A stretch of 64,000 nucleotides of DNA from Xanthomonas arboricola pv. populi (GTDB lineage Bacteria; Pseudomonadota; Gammaproteobacteria; Xanthomonadales; Xanthomonadaceae), in contig NZ_MDEB01000005.1 of assembly GCF_002939945.1 (NCBI RefSeq), positions 1 to 64,000 on the forward strand, given 5' to 3'. Below, one piece after another: positions 44,940 through 55,861 of this stretch. Positions within the stretch are counted from its first letter, which is position 1, and the number at the start of each line of letters is the position of its first letter. The position numbers and the translations under genes are program-made. Under the pieces are notes generated by a model. It was not told the origin of the DNA. It saw only the letters and a list, made by a program, of their open reading frames with translations, and searched no databases.

Positions 44940-45690
44940 CTGCGATCGCCCTTGCTGCGTGCACGCGCACGCAGGTCGTAGAGACCGCGCGGAATCATGT
45001 AGCCGTAGGGGTGTTCGGCCAGTTGTTCGAGCCGGCTGCGGATCGCCGCCACGCCCTGACCCTGCGCGCGCAGGCGTAGCGCTTTCACTGCAATGATGCC
45101 CTGGCCGGCGAACCGGTTGAGTGTATCGATCACGCGCAGCGCGACCGGCGAGAGGAGTGGCCGGCGGCTTGCCGGATCGGTTTGTAATCGTTGAGGATCG
45201 CGCACTGACCTGCATCGCGTCGTCGAAGATCTGGCTGCGCAGCTTGGAGATGGTCAGACAGAACACATGGTCGTGGTCGATGAGCAGCCGTTGCAGGAAA
45301 GGATCGCGGATCTGATTGACCGACAACGGCGTGCTCTCCGCTTCGTGTCCGCGCTCGGCCACATGCGCCTGCAGAAAGCTCAGCGTCGCTTCCTCATTGC
45401 GGTGATCTGCCAGCACCGCTTCGCCGATGCGCAGGCTGATCGGCAATACGATGACGTTGTTGCGTTGTGGGTACCCATACGCAAAGGCCGCGCGATGAGC
45501 GCCTGGCGCCCGGCGATCAGGCAAGCTCGACACGTGCGAATGCGCCTGGAACAAGCAGCCGCAGGCGCGGCCGAAACGCACACCACACCGATGTGGCTCT
45601 GCACCATTCGTGTGCACCGCGCCTTCATGCAGATGACCGATACATCCTGTCACGCCGCGATTTGCGTGACGAACTGAGGATCGGCGCACG
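44940..45690 (-). pseudogene. Unrecognised decayed gene
   Basis: On the minus strand two protein-like stretches lie in different frames. The first (about 45480-45210) reads RIGEAVLADHRNEEATLSFL, QIRDPFLQRLLIDHDHVFCL and KLRSQIFDDAMQ. The second (about 45200-44940) reads SPVALRVIDTLNRFAGQGII, SRLEQLAEHPYGYMIPRGLY and DLRARARSKG. A frameshift near 45200 separates them, and no intact start or end is visible. I do not recognise the family. The 3' side runs into hairpin repeat copy 3. The whole 44711-45858 gap otherwise shows no gene. Confidence 0.35.
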
Positions 45691-45858
45691 CTTCGGCTGC
45701 CGGGTAGCGCCCGCTATCGCAGATGACGGGCGAGGCCTGCTGCAATTGCTATAGCTCCCGGAACAAAGCCGCTGCTAGGGTCCGACGCGACCGCTGCAAG
45801 GCGGCTCTCGACGCTGCCGCACCGGCATCGCCGCGCTGAACCCACACGGAGAGTCAAC

Positions 45859-46674
45859 ATGCAAAACAGCCAATCCAGCATCCCCACTCAGACCGGCGCA
45901 CAGGCGCCGACCACACGGCGACGCGCATCTCACTGGTGGAAGGCTGCACTGGCCGTGGGTCTGGTGGCCCTGGCGCCGGCAGCGCTGGCCGGTCCCTACA
46001 AGATCTTCGGCAACCACTATGCGTGGGTCAATAATTTCAACGACCCCAACAACGTCATCCAGGGCACGTTCGGCACCGGCAGCACGCCCGAACTGACCGT
46101 CACCTTCAACTTCGCCGACTACAACCTCTATGGCTACCCGGCGATCGTGCGCGGCTGGCATTACGACTGGAATCCGACCAGCGACACGCTGTTTCCGCGG
46201 CAGATTTCTTCGTTGAGCAAGATCCCGCTCAAGTTCACCTACAGCGCGGGCGGCAGCAATCTTGCGGGCGACTTTGCCTACGACATCTTCTTCCGTTGGG
46301 ATACCGCCAAGGGCAACCCGCAGCTGGAAGTGATGATCTGGGGCGACCACAACTCCTGGCCGATCGGCACACTGACTGCCAGCAATGTGATCACCGCAGG
46401 CGGGCGTACCTTCGACCTGTGGGAGGGCTTCAACTCCGGTGCCGGCTATTACGTCTACACCTTCATCCCGACCGGCACCGCCGGGCAGGCCACGCTCAAG
46501 ACCAGCGGCAGCCTCAACGTGGACGCCAAGCCCTTCCTCAACTGGCTGCAGACCAACCGGTCCAAGGATGGGCGCTACAACAACAGCATGTATCTGCACG
46601 CCGCCGAAGCCGGTTTCGAAGTGGTCCGCGGCAATGGCTGGGCCAAGGTGAGCGCGACGATGGATGCGCAGTAG
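45859..46674 (+). CDS. Secreted family GH12 endoglucanase/xyloglucanase
   Basis: Extracellular glycoside hydrolase of 271 residues. A long basic n-region (RRRASHWWK) precedes the signal core ALAVGLVALAPAALAG. The mature domain is a GH12 beta-jelly roll: the nucleophile is Glu157 in QLEVMIWGDHNSW and the acid/base is Glu254 in AGFEVVRG, both in their family motifs. Substrates of GH12 include cellulose, mixed-linkage glucan and xyloglucan. It is a likely Xps cargo and virulence-related enzyme. A broken second GH12 copy follows directly. Confidence 0.9.
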   Translation: MQNSQSSIPTQTGAQAPTTRRRASHWWKAALAVGLVALAPAALAGPYKIFGNHYAWVNNFNDPNNVIQGTFGTGSTPELTVTFNFADYNLYGYPAIVRGWHYDWNPTSDTLFPRQISSLSKIPLKFTYSAGGSNLAGDFAYDIFFRWDTAKGNPQLEVMIWGDHNSWPIGTLTASNVITAGGRTFDLWEGFNSGAGYYVYTFIPTGTAGQATLKTSGSLNVDAKPFLNWLQTNRSKDGRYNNSMYLHAAEAGFEVVRGNGWAKVSATMDAQ

Positions 46675-46819
46675 GCACTGCGCCAATCCGTGGCATGGCG
46701 AAGGTCGCACAGTGAGCGTTGGAGACCGGCGTGCAGCACAACGCACACGCCGGTTCCCGCATCGCTTGCGACGGTCCGCAACTTTCGAAGGTTGCCGACC
46801 GCTTGAGAGTCAATGAGGT

Positions 46820-47085
46820 GGCGTGTGGGCGGCGTCACGCCCTGTGGGAAGGCAACAATGATGCCGCCGGCTATTACGTCTGCACCTTCATTCCACATGG
46901 CACGGCCGGCAACAGCAATGCCTTGCCGGACAAAGGCGATGTCAATGTCGACGTCAAGGCATTCCTGACCAGGTTGCAGGATTTGCGTGCCGGCGATGGC
47001 CGCTACAGCAATGCGCTGTATCTGCAGGTGGTGGAGGGCGGCTTCGATGTCACCGGCCACCCGGTCACCGGATTCGCAGGGCTGC
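46820..47085 (+). pseudogene. Remnant of a second GH12 gene
   Basis: ALWEGNNDAAGYYVCTFIPH and DGRYSNALYLQVVEGGFDV align with LWEGFNSGAGYYVYTFIPTG and DGRYNNSMYLHAAEAGFEV of the intact GH12 gene just upstream. Only the last third is left: there is no signal peptide or nucleophile segment, and the acid/base Glu is replaced by Asp. The end meets the stop codon of the opposite rhamnogalacturonan lyase gene, whose expansion or insertion may have removed the original terminus. It is best read as the decayed half of a tandem duplication. Confidence 0.75.
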
Positions 47086-48687
47086 TTACAGCGCCACCAG
47101 CTGAAGACTATCGAACACCACGGCCGGGCTGAGAAAGCCGTTGTCCGGCGATCCCGAGGCGATGCCGATTTCGATCCGGTTGCTGCCGGATTGCAGCGCG
47201 GATGCCGGGATATCCACCTCGTACAGCGTATTGTTGCCGCGCCATGTGCCGCGGGTGATGCCGCGGGTCTTGGGTTGCGTGGGCGCGGCGGGTACCGGGC
47301 CATTCCAACGCGCATTGACGCTGATCTGCGGACGCGCGCTGACCTGGGTCAGCGGCACGAAGATGCGCAGACGGTAGCCGCGCACTTCGCTGGAGCCCAG
47401 GGTGAAGTCGATGCGGGTCGGGGTGTTGATGCCGCGCCATTGCACCGCCGGAAAGCTGCCCGCACTACTCGATCCAACCGTGTAGGTCACCGGTGTCCAG
47501 CGCATGCGCGTGTCGGACGGATGCGCGCGTGGCAGTAACTCCGCATGGCGGAAACCGGCCGGTGTGCCATCGGCCGTGCCGATCTGCCACTTGACCGTTC
47601 CCGGCAGGACAGTGGCTTGCAGTGCCGCCTGCGCGGTCGCGTTGGCGTGGATTTCCACATCGCGTTGCGCGACCTCCAGTTCGTTCTGGTAGAGCGTCAT
47701 GCGGTAGCGTCCCGGGCGCACGCCGGCCATCTGGTAATCGCCGCTGCCATTGGCAGTGGCCCAGTATTCGGCCTGGTCGTTGCGCAGGCCGATCACCGCA
47801 GGCTGGCCGGACAGCACGCCACTCACCCGGCCGGCCAGCGCGCCGCGCCCGTCGCTGGCGAGATAACCACTCAAGCCCAGCGTTGTATCGACGAAAGCGG
47901 TGTCGAGCTGTGCGCTGGAGGGCGTTGCTCCATCGGTGAACAGCAGCCCGTAAACCCCATGCAGGCCACTGCGGAATGCTTCGGTCTGGGTATGATCGGA
48001 ATACATGTAGTTGTAGAGCTCATGCGTCACACGGGTTTTCTGTGTGGCGATGTCCTTGAAGAACGGCCCGCCGGAACTGCGCTCGCGGTTGCCCATCAGC
48101 ATGAACACCGCCATGCCCGAGCCGCTGACGCCATGCACCTGATCGTCCATCATGCGGCGCGCCGAATAGAACTTGGAGCTGGTGCGTCCGTCCGGCAGCA
48201 GGAACACGTCCTCGCCTTCCACCGGGCTGCCGACATTGGAATCGGGTTCCTGCTGCGCATTGGGCAGCTTGGCAACGTTCAAGCGGGTGACAAAGCGCAG
48301 CTCGCCGATCGGCAGCAACGTCGGTGCATAGGTGGCCATGTAGATCGCGTTGCGGCCCTTGCGCGCGATGTAGTACTGGGTCAGGTCGCCGGCCTTGGCC
48401 GAAACCACGATCGCCCCGCCCACCACGCGCGCCTCCACGCTGGCGCTGCCCAGGCCGGAGGCGATATGCGAGCCCTTCGACTCGGTGGTCTGCAGCTCGT
48501 TGTCGCGGTAGCGCATCGACACGATGTCGCCGTTGTTGACGTTGACCGAAAACACCAGCTCGGCGCCGGTATCGACTACGACGCTGTCGCCGCTGCGGGT
48601 GACGCCAAATGCGGCGATGGCCGGCGCGCTGACGCCGCCGTACAGGAACAATGCGCACGCCAGGATGCGCAGTACATTGCGGGTCAT
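47086..48687 (-). CDS. Secreted rhamnogalacturonan lyase (PL4-like)
   Basis: Exported polysaccharide lyase of 533 residues that cleaves the rhamnogalacturonan I backbone of pectin. I start at ATG 48687 with GGAG six bases upstream. The signal peptide MTRNVLRILACALFLYGGVS is followed by the N-terminal super-sandwich (VVVDTGAELVFSVNVNNGDI), a middle fibronectin-type domain (GRVSGVLSGQPAVIGLRN; GRYRMTLYQ) and a C-terminal carbohydrate-binding jelly roll (YRLRIFVPL; NTLYEVDIPASALQSGSN). This three-domain order fits PL4. Likely exported by the Xps system and used in plant cell-wall attack together with GH12. Confidence 0.87.
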   Translation of the reverse strand: MTRNVLRILACALFLYGGVSAPAIAAFGVTRSGDSVVVDTGAELVFSVNVNNGDIVSMRYRDNELQTTESKGSHIASGLGSASVEARVVGGAIVVSAKAGDLTQYYIARKGRNAIYMATYAPTLLPIGELRFVTRLNVAKLPNAQQEPDSNVGSPVEGEDVFLLPDGRTSSKFYSARRMMDDQVHGVSGSGMAVFMLMGNRERSSGGPFFKDIATQKTRVTHELYNYMYSDHTQTEAFRSGLHGVYGLLFTDGATPSSAQLDTAFVDTTLGLSGYLASDGRGALAGRVSGVLSGQPAVIGLRNDQAEYWATANGSGDYQMAGVRPGRYRMTLYQNELEVAQRDVEIHANATAQAALQATVLPGTVKWQIGTADGTPAGFRHAELLPRAHPSDTRMRWTPVTYTVGSSSAGSFPAVQWRGINTPTRIDFTLGSSEVRGYRLRIFVPLTQVSARPQISVNARWNGPVPAAPTQPKTRGITRGTWRGNNTLYEVDIPASALQSGSNRIEIGIASGSPDNGFLSPAVVFDSLQLVAL

Positions 48688-48934
48688 ATCGATCTCCATG
48701 CCGAGCTAGGGGCGTCGCTACGGTGCCGACGCGCGATGCTAGGCGGGCTGAGCGACGGCGGTGATGGTCGGACCTGCAGAGCGTGCGCCGCGTACAGGAT
48801 TCAGTGCTGAAACGCAGCGCAGGTCACGCTCCGTCTGCGATACGGATGCATGCGGGAAGATGCCAGGGCATTGCGATGCGCCAGTCGGGCACTGCGCTCT
48901 TGTGGATCAGCGCGACGCGATTGTCGGAGCAGCG

Positions 48935-49288
48935 TCAGCGCAGGGCATCGCGCGCCGAGGCGATGGCGGCCATCCACTGGTCGCGTTTGCCGATCACGAA
49001 ACGGTGCTCGCCGCCCTGATGCAGCTGCACCGCCAGCGATGTCGGCGCCACCGGCAGCAGGCCGAACAAGCGCGTCCAGCGGAGTTGCATTGTTGCGATC
49101 TGGGTCAGGTGCACGCTCAGCGACCGGGTCTGTATGTTGTAGGGATGCGGCTGGAAGTGCAGTGCATCGGCGGTCAGGATCAGCTGCCCGCCGACCGCTT
49201 CCAGGCCGCGTTGCAGATTGGCCGGCGCCTGGCGCAACACGACGCGATCGATCGGGCGCAGGTCGCTTCCTTGAAACAGCGGGGTCAC
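48935..49288 (-). CDS. GRAM-domain protein
   Basis: Small cytosolic protein of 117 residues with no signal peptide. Residues about 28-105 form a GRAM/PH-like fold: GGQLILTADALHFQPHPYN, then an alternating strand region RSLSVHLTQIATMQL, WTRLFGLLPVAPTSLAVQL and HRFVIGKRDQWMAAI. GRAM domains bind lipids or peptides in eukaryotes; the bacterial role is unknown. No clear operon partner. Confidence 0.75.
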   Translation of the reverse strand: MTPLFQGSDLRPIDRVVLRQAPANLQRGLEAVGGQLILTADALHFQPHPYNIQTRSLSVHLTQIATMQLRWTRLFGLLPVAPTSLAVQLHQGGEHRFVIGKRDQWMAAIASARDALR

Positions 49289-49405
49289 TGGAACGCGGCG
49301 GCGGCGCAGGCATGCCGTTGCCGCCGCTGCCGAGACAGGACGCCAACGCTGTCGATCAGTGCCGGTGATGAGATGGAAAACATGCGGTAGGTCCGAAGAA
49401 GTGCA

Positions 49406-49822
49406 TCAATGCGGTGGTTGCCGCCGGGAAAACGCAGCGACGCGGCACCATGCCACATCGCCGATGTACGCCATGCCGCCGCCGACCAGATACATCAGCA
49501 GATCGTGCAGGCTGGCGGTATTGCCGAGCGCGATGTAGCCCGCGCTGCCTGGGCGCAGCCCGAGCCGGTCGGCCAGATGCATCGCCTGCAGACCTTCGAT
49601 CAGGCATCCGATCGCGACCGCCAGCACGCACGCCCAGCGTGGCGATGACGCAAACGCACCGCGCACCCCGCAATACACCAGGATCACCGCCAGCACATCG
49701 CCCAGGCTGCCGCGCACCCAGGACCCGCCAAGTGTGCCGGCGCCGATCGCCACTTCGATGACAAACACGGCCAGCGCGATCAGCAGGTAGACGCAGCGCA
49801 CGCCCAACGCCATGCGTGTCAT
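49406..49822 (-). CDS. DUF2809-family membrane protein
   Basis: Small integral membrane protein of 138 residues with four hydrophobic segments (VYLLIALAVFVIEVAIG; VLAVILVYCGV; ACVLAVAIGCLIEGLQ; DLLMYLVGGGMAYIG). The pattern GCLIEGLQ and RDLLxYxxGxxxAY is typical of DUF2809, a family related to VanZ-like proteins; function unknown. It starts at ATG 49822, 32 bases after the amidohydrolase stop, so it may be the last gene of that unit. Confidence 0.75.
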   Translation of the reverse strand: MTRMALGVRCVYLLIALAVFVIEVAIGAGTLGGSWVRGSLGDVLAVILVYCGVRGAFASSPRWACVLAVAIGCLIEGLQAMHLADRLGLRPGSAGYIALGNTASLHDLLMYLVGGGMAYIGDVAWCRVAAFSRRQPPH

Positions 49823-49854
49823 TGCGCTGGCACACGTGCGCTCGCCGCTCCCGA

Positions 49855-51131
49855 TCACTTCAGATAGGCGCGCGGCAACGCGCCGGCCGGTTGCATGTAA
49901 CGCTCGCGCAGCTCGGTCTGGCGCGAGCGCATCGGCATGTCGCGACCGCCCAGCCACACCTGCTCGGCGTAGTGGGCGACATCCAGCGGGTCGCCTTCCC
50001 ACAGCACCAGGTCGGCCTGCTTGCCGACCGCGATGCTGCCGATGCGATCTGCCACGCCGAAGATCTCTGCCGGCACCCGGGTCAGGCCGGCCAGGCCGGC
50101 TTCCCACGGCAAGCCGTTGGCCACCGCATTGCCGGCCAGCTGGCGCTGTTTGCGCGCGTTGTGCGAGGCATCGCCGCTCTGGGCAAAGCTGACCTCCACG
50201 CCGGCCGCGCGCAGGCGTGCGGCGTTTTCCAGCGTCGCACCGATCTGGTCGAAGGTGGACGGCAGGTCCGCCAGCGCGTCCACCAGCACCGGCACCCTGG
50301 CCTGCGCCAGTTGCGGCGCGAGCTTCCAGGCCTCGGTGCCGCCGGCAATGGCGATGCGTACCTTTTCGCGCTGTGCCCAACGCAGCAGCTGGCGGATGTC
50401 TGCGGCGCGCTCCACCTGCACCACGATGCGGCCTTGCCCGGCCAGGTATTTGGCCAGCACGCTGCGGCCGACCGGGGTCAGCAGCGCGTGCGGCGAGTCG
50501 GCCGGCACGCGTCCGCGCGCCTCGGCCACCAGTTGGTCGAGCAGCATCCATTGCGCGGCACGCGAGCTGCCGGTGAGGTCGGACGCCGCCGCACCGATGC
50601 GGATGAACAAGGCCTGCGGGCCGAGCGGGTCCGGGCTGCCGTCCAGCCGCACCACGCCGCCTTGCCCGGCGATGAAGGCACCGCTGGTGGTCGCGCCCAA
50701 CGCGGTGAAGCCGATGCCTTCCACGCGCGCCACCGGCACCAGTACCGACTCGGGGTTGTAGGCCAGGGTGACGTCGAATTCCGGGCGCATCGGCTGGTCG
50801 CTGAGTTTGACGCCGCTGTCCACGGTGCTGTCTTCGCCGGAGACTTCTTCGATGCCGATCTCGGTGATGCCGCCGAACAAGGCCGGCGTCAGCGGGCGGC
50901 CCTTGGCCTCGACCACGCGGCCATCGGTGGGCACGGCCAGATTGCTGCCGATCGCGCGGATCACGCCGCCCTGCACCAGCACATCGGTATTGCGCAGCGT
51001 GCCTTGCGCGGTGGCGGTATGCACGGTCGCGCCACGGATCAGCACCTGCTGGCCGAATGCGGGCAATGCGAGCAGCGCCATGATCACTGCAGAGATCGCG
51101 CGTAGACGCGGGCGAACGAAGGTTGCGCGGC

Positions 51132-51135
<4 letters not shown>
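49855..51135 (-). CDS. Exported amidohydrolase-like protein lacking its metal ligands
   Basis: Exported protein of 426 residues with signal peptide FVRPRLRAISAVIMALLALP...GQQ. Overall it follows the amidohydrolase fold and is similar to the enzyme encoded just upstream: VLIRGATVHTATAQGTLRNT, GVIRAIGSNL, GVADRIGSIAVGKQADLVLW. But the positions that hold the metal are replaced: the HxH strand is ALFGGITEIG, and where the partner has HIHCYRADEM, FHHGVEAYKL and VHSDSEEG this one has QVERAADI, IAGGTEAWKL and FAQSGDAS. It is therefore probably a non-catalytic subunit. It overlaps the upstream gene by four bases (ATGA). Confidence 0.85.
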
Positions 51136-52535
<1,400 letters not shown>

Positions 52536-52676
52536 GGATTTCCCCGGTGCAACGAAAACGTCAGCCGCAAACCTAACGGGCGGCGGCATGCTTGCCAAGT
52601 GCTGCACCGCCGGCGGCGGCGGGCTCATCACATGCGCCCGTGCATGCTGTGCGGTATTCGTCAGGGAAATACGTCG

Positions 52677-53237
52677 ATGATCGTCAAATCAGAACGCAAC
52701 AAACAGGCCGATGTGGTGCTGGCTTTCTGGGAGCTGGCCGGCTCGGCACGCTGGTTCACCCACAACGATGCGTTCGATGCCAACTTCCGCCAGCATTTCA
52801 GCGAGCAGCACTTTGCAGCGGCGCGTGGCGAGTATGCGCACTGGATGGAACGTGCCGAAGATGCCCTGGCCTTGCTGATCCTGCTCGACCAGTTTCCGCG
52901 CAACGCGTTCCGCGGCAGCGCGCATGCCTATGCCACCGACGGCCTGGCGCTGTCGAGCGCCAGGCAGGCGCTCGCAAGCGGTTTCGATCAACAGGTGTCC
53001 GCGCAGTTGCGGCTGTTTTTTTATCTGCCGTTCGAGCATGCCGAAGATCTGCAGGAGCAGGCGCGTTCGGTGCAGCTGATCGCCGCATTGGACGATGCAG
53101 AAACCACGCGTTGGGCAGTGGAGCATCAGCAGATCATCCAGCGCTTCGGTCGCTTCCCGCATCGCAATGCGGTGCTGGGGCGTGAAACCACCGCCGAAGA
53201 GCAGCAGTTTCTCGATGACGGCGGATTTGCCGGCTGA
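52677..53237 (+). CDS. DUF924-family protein
   Basis: Soluble, helical protein of 186 residues from ATG 52677. The family pattern is clear: VLAFWELAGSARWFTHNDAFDANFR at the start (here cut for length), LALLILLDQFPRNAFRGSAH in the middle and FFYLPFEHAEDLQEQARSV, ending with FGRFPHRNAVLGRETTAEE. These resemble TPR-like helical folds. Function is not established. It stands alone and divergent from the amidohydrolase pair. Confidence 0.85.
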   Translation: MIVKSERNKQADVVLAFWELAGSARWFTHNDAFDANFRQHFSEQHFAAARGEYAHWMERAEDALALLILLDQFPRNAFRGSAHAYATDGLALSSARQALASGFDQQVSAQLRLFFYLPFEHAEDLQEQARSVQLIAALDDAETTRWAVEHQQIIQRFGRFPHRNAVLGRETTAEEQQFLDDGGFAG

Positions 53238-53808
53238 GGGATGGCGGCGGTTGTGGCCCGTCGCGATTGCACGCCGCTACGGCTTTTCCGCACTGCGCAC
53301 TTGCGTCCGGGCACGCGGAGCGGGTGGGCAATCGATGCGATCGGTTGATGGCGCACATACGCGCGATGTCGAGCGTTGATCGACATAGTGCAGGTGTGCA
53401 ACTACATCAATGGCTTCGCACCGACGATGTGCAACTGACTTGCGCGGCGACGAGCCGCGCTCATCTGGGTCCAGCGGGTCATGCAACGCGGGCGCCGATA
53501 CCGATGCGGGCATCGGCCATCGCGCTGCGATCGATCAACAGCCGCCCATCAAGCCTTCCGAACGCCAGTGCGCGCCTTCGCCGAGCAGCAGATAGAAGCC
53601 GTAGCTCGCGTAGCCGCTTTCCGACAGACGTCCCGGGAGCGTCCGTTTCGGGTGTGCACCGTAGCAAACGCGGCTTAAGAACCTGGCGGGCGATTTCGGC
53701 GGGCCACCATCGGGTGTGGATGGCGCGCTGGAACTGCGGTGTCTGCGCGCTGCATGCAGATGACGGACACCGGTTGCACCCTCCTGGCGGTCACGCCGTC
53801 TGTCCTGC
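53238..53808. other. 571-base stretch without a recognisable gene
   Basis: Short open frames on both strands have no family content that I recognise. A minus-strand segment near 53540-53640 reads SESGYASYGFYLLLGEG and could be a gene relic. No hairpin repeat copy is seen here. Confidence 0.5.
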
Positions 53809-54735
53809 TCAGTACTTGGCCACGCCGTTGTCCACTTCGTCCGACCAGGCGTCGATGCCGCCGGTGACGTTGTAGACGTTGCTGAAACCCAGGCCGCGGA
53901 AGTGCTCTGCCGCCTGCAGGCTGCGCCCGCCGCGGTGGCACAGGAACGCCAGCGGGGTGTCCTTGGGCAACTGCTCGATGGCGGCGCGCTCGTGCGCGTC
54001 CAGCGTGCGGAACGGCGCGGCAACGCTGGCCAGGGCACGCTCGTCGGCCGGGCGCACGTCCACCAGGGTCAACGTACCGGCCTTGAGGCGGTCGTCGGCA
54101 TCGCGCACCGACAGCTCCTGCACCGGCTTGGGCGCATTGGGGTTGTCGATGGCCAGGCCGCGGCCGCGGATGTCGTCCACCCAGTCGATGGTGATGCCGT
54201 CGGCGCGGCGGGCGCTGGCCAGGTCGAACTGCACGCGCAGGCCGTTGGAGTCGGCGGCGATGGCGTTCGGGTTGGTCGGCGCCAGCTGGAAGTTGGGCTG
54301 GAAGTTGGCATCGATGGCCAGCGTCAGCGAGGCATCCGGCGCATCGGCCAGCGCGCCCTTGAGCATCTCGACCGCGGCCGGGGTGATGGTGATCCTGGGC
54401 GGAGTCCGGTCTGGCGCCTGCAAGCCGAGCATGCTGCTCAACTCGCCGCTGTCGGCCATCTGCAGAATGATGTCGCTGCCGCCGATCAACTCGCCGTCCA
54501 CATACAGCTGCGGAATGGTCGGCCAGTCGCCGTAGGCCTTGATGCCTTCGCGGATCTCCTGGTCGGCCAGCACGTTGACATGGGCATAGTCGATGCCCAG
54601 ACCGTCCAGCACGCCGACCGCCTTGGCCGAAAAACCGCACTGCGGCATGCCGGGCTGGCCTTTCATGAAGAGCACCACGCGGCTGGATTGCAGCAGCGTA
54701 TCGATGCGGGAACGCAGGGCGGGATCGAGGGACAT
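53809..54735 (-). CDS. Glutaredoxin / A-type-like / rhodanese three-domain fusion (Grx4 family)
   Basis: Cytosolic protein of 308 residues. Domain 1 (1-105) is a monothiol glutaredoxin with CGFS in GQPGMPQCGFSAKAVGVL and the glutathione-binding WPTIPQLYV and GGSDI. Domain 2 (about 113-205) follows the A-type iron-sulfur carrier fold (PRITITPAAVEMLKGAL ... IDWVDDIRGRGLAIDNPNAP) but has no cysteine at all; the C and CGC ligands are lost. Domain 3 (about 215-308) is a rhodanese with active-site Cys in FLCHRGGRS. Similar long Grx4 proteins occur in Xanthomonadales. A role in iron-sulfur transfer with a sulfur input is likely, but the middle domain must act without its own ligands. Confidence 0.9.
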   Translation of the reverse strand: MSLDPALRSRIDTLLQSSRVVLFMKGQPGMPQCGFSAKAVGVLDGLGIDYAHVNVLADQEIREGIKAYGDWPTIPQLYVDGELIGGSDIILQMADSGELSSMLGLQAPDRTPPRITITPAAVEMLKGALADAPDASLTLAIDANFQPNFQLAPTNPNAIAADSNGLRVQFDLASARRADGITIDWVDDIRGRGLAIDNPNAPKPVQELSVRDADDRLKAGTLTLVDVRPADERALASVAAPFRTLDAHERAAIEQLPKDTPLAFLCHRGGRSLQAAEHFRGLGFSNVYNVTGGIDAWSDEVDNGVAKY

Positions 54736-54795
54736 GGCAGCACTTCGGTCAGATCGTGGAGTCCGGGCATTCTACGCCGCATGGCATCATGCGGC

Positions 54796-55572
54796 ATGAC
54801 CACGCTTCAAACGCTGTATCGCATCCCTTCGCACCCGTACCGCTGGGTGGGCCTGCTGGTTCTGTCGCAGGCAGCGGTGGCGCTGCTGTGGTGGCATCTG
54901 GGCTGGGCCTGGGGCGTGCCGGCGCTGCTGGTGTCGCACGCCTTGTTCGTGGTGCCGGTGTTCCTGCCGCGCGCGCGCCTGTACGCGCCGGTGCTGGCGC
55001 GCCTGCCGGGCTGCGCTCCGCAGGTGTGGCTGACCATCGACGATGGCCCCTCCGACGACACCCCGGCGATGCTGGAACTGCTGGACGCCTTCGATGCCAA
55101 GGCCACGTTCTTCGTGGTCGGCGCACGCGCCGAGCAGCGGCCTGAACTGGTGCGCGAGATCGTGCGCCGCGGGCATGGCATCGGCAATCACAGCCATACC
55201 CATCCGCAGGCCTGGTTCTGGGCGCTGGGCCCGCACCGCATGGCGCAGGAAATCGGCCAGGCACAGCGCGTGCTGGCCGCCATCACTGGGCAGGCGCCGC
55301 GGCTGTACCGCTCGGTGGTAGGCATGACCAATCCCTTCGTCGCCTCGCCGCTGCGTGCGCACGGGCTGACCCGCGTGGCCTGGAGCGCGCGCGGTTTCGA
55401 CGGGGTGCGTTGCGAGCCGGAGGCCACCGTGGCCCGCATCGTGCGCGACCTGCGCCCCGGCGCCATCGTGCTGCTGCACGAAGGCGCCGCGCACGGCCAC
55501 AACCTCACCATCCTGCGCGGCGTGCTGGAGGCGATGCGCGCGCGCGGCCTGGCGGGCCGGCGTCCGCTCTGA
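54796..55572 (+). CDS. Membrane-anchored polysaccharide deacetylase family protein
   Basis: Protein of 258 residues. Two N-terminal hydrophobic segments (WVGLLVLSQAAVALLWW; LLVSHALFVVPVFLP) precede a NodB-homology domain. The metal site is visible as TIDDGPSDDTP (Asp-Asp) and HSHTHPQAWFW (HxxxH type), with further motifs RLYRSVVGMTNP, AWSARGFDG and IVLLHEGA. The catalytic set is complete, so a deacetylase acting on cell-wall or exported sugars is likely. It starts 60 bases from, and divergent to, the glutaredoxin fusion. Confidence 0.87.
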   Translation: MTTLQTLYRIPSHPYRWVGLLVLSQAAVALLWWHLGWAWGVPALLVSHALFVVPVFLPRARLYAPVLARLPGCAPQVWLTIDDGPSDDTPAMLELLDAFDAKATFFVVGARAEQRPELVREIVRRGHGIGNHSHTHPQAWFWALGPHRMAQEIGQAQRVLAAITGQAPRLYRSVVGMTNPFVASPLRAHGLTRVAWSARGFDGVRCEPEATVARIVRDLRPGAIVLLHEGAAHGHNLTILRGVLEAMRARGLAGRRPL

Positions 55573-55861
55573 GGTCCTGCGCACAGCGTGGTCGATGGCG
55601 CGGAACCAGATCGTGCGTTGCTGGATCCATCGTCCTTGTCGGCAGGCATGCTGCGGTGCGACGCATCTTTTTTGTTCGCCGGACTGCCCGGAGCTAGCGG
55701 CCCTGAGCCGCAGCATCGATCCGCACCTGTATTGACAGCGATTTAACGCGGATCGAACCTGCGCCCCCAGCCAGCAAACGGTGCGCGCTTTCCGATGGCG
55801 TTGCCGACGCCAGCCTCAATAGCCGTCATCGACGGCCATACGCGCTCTTGAGGCTGACCCC

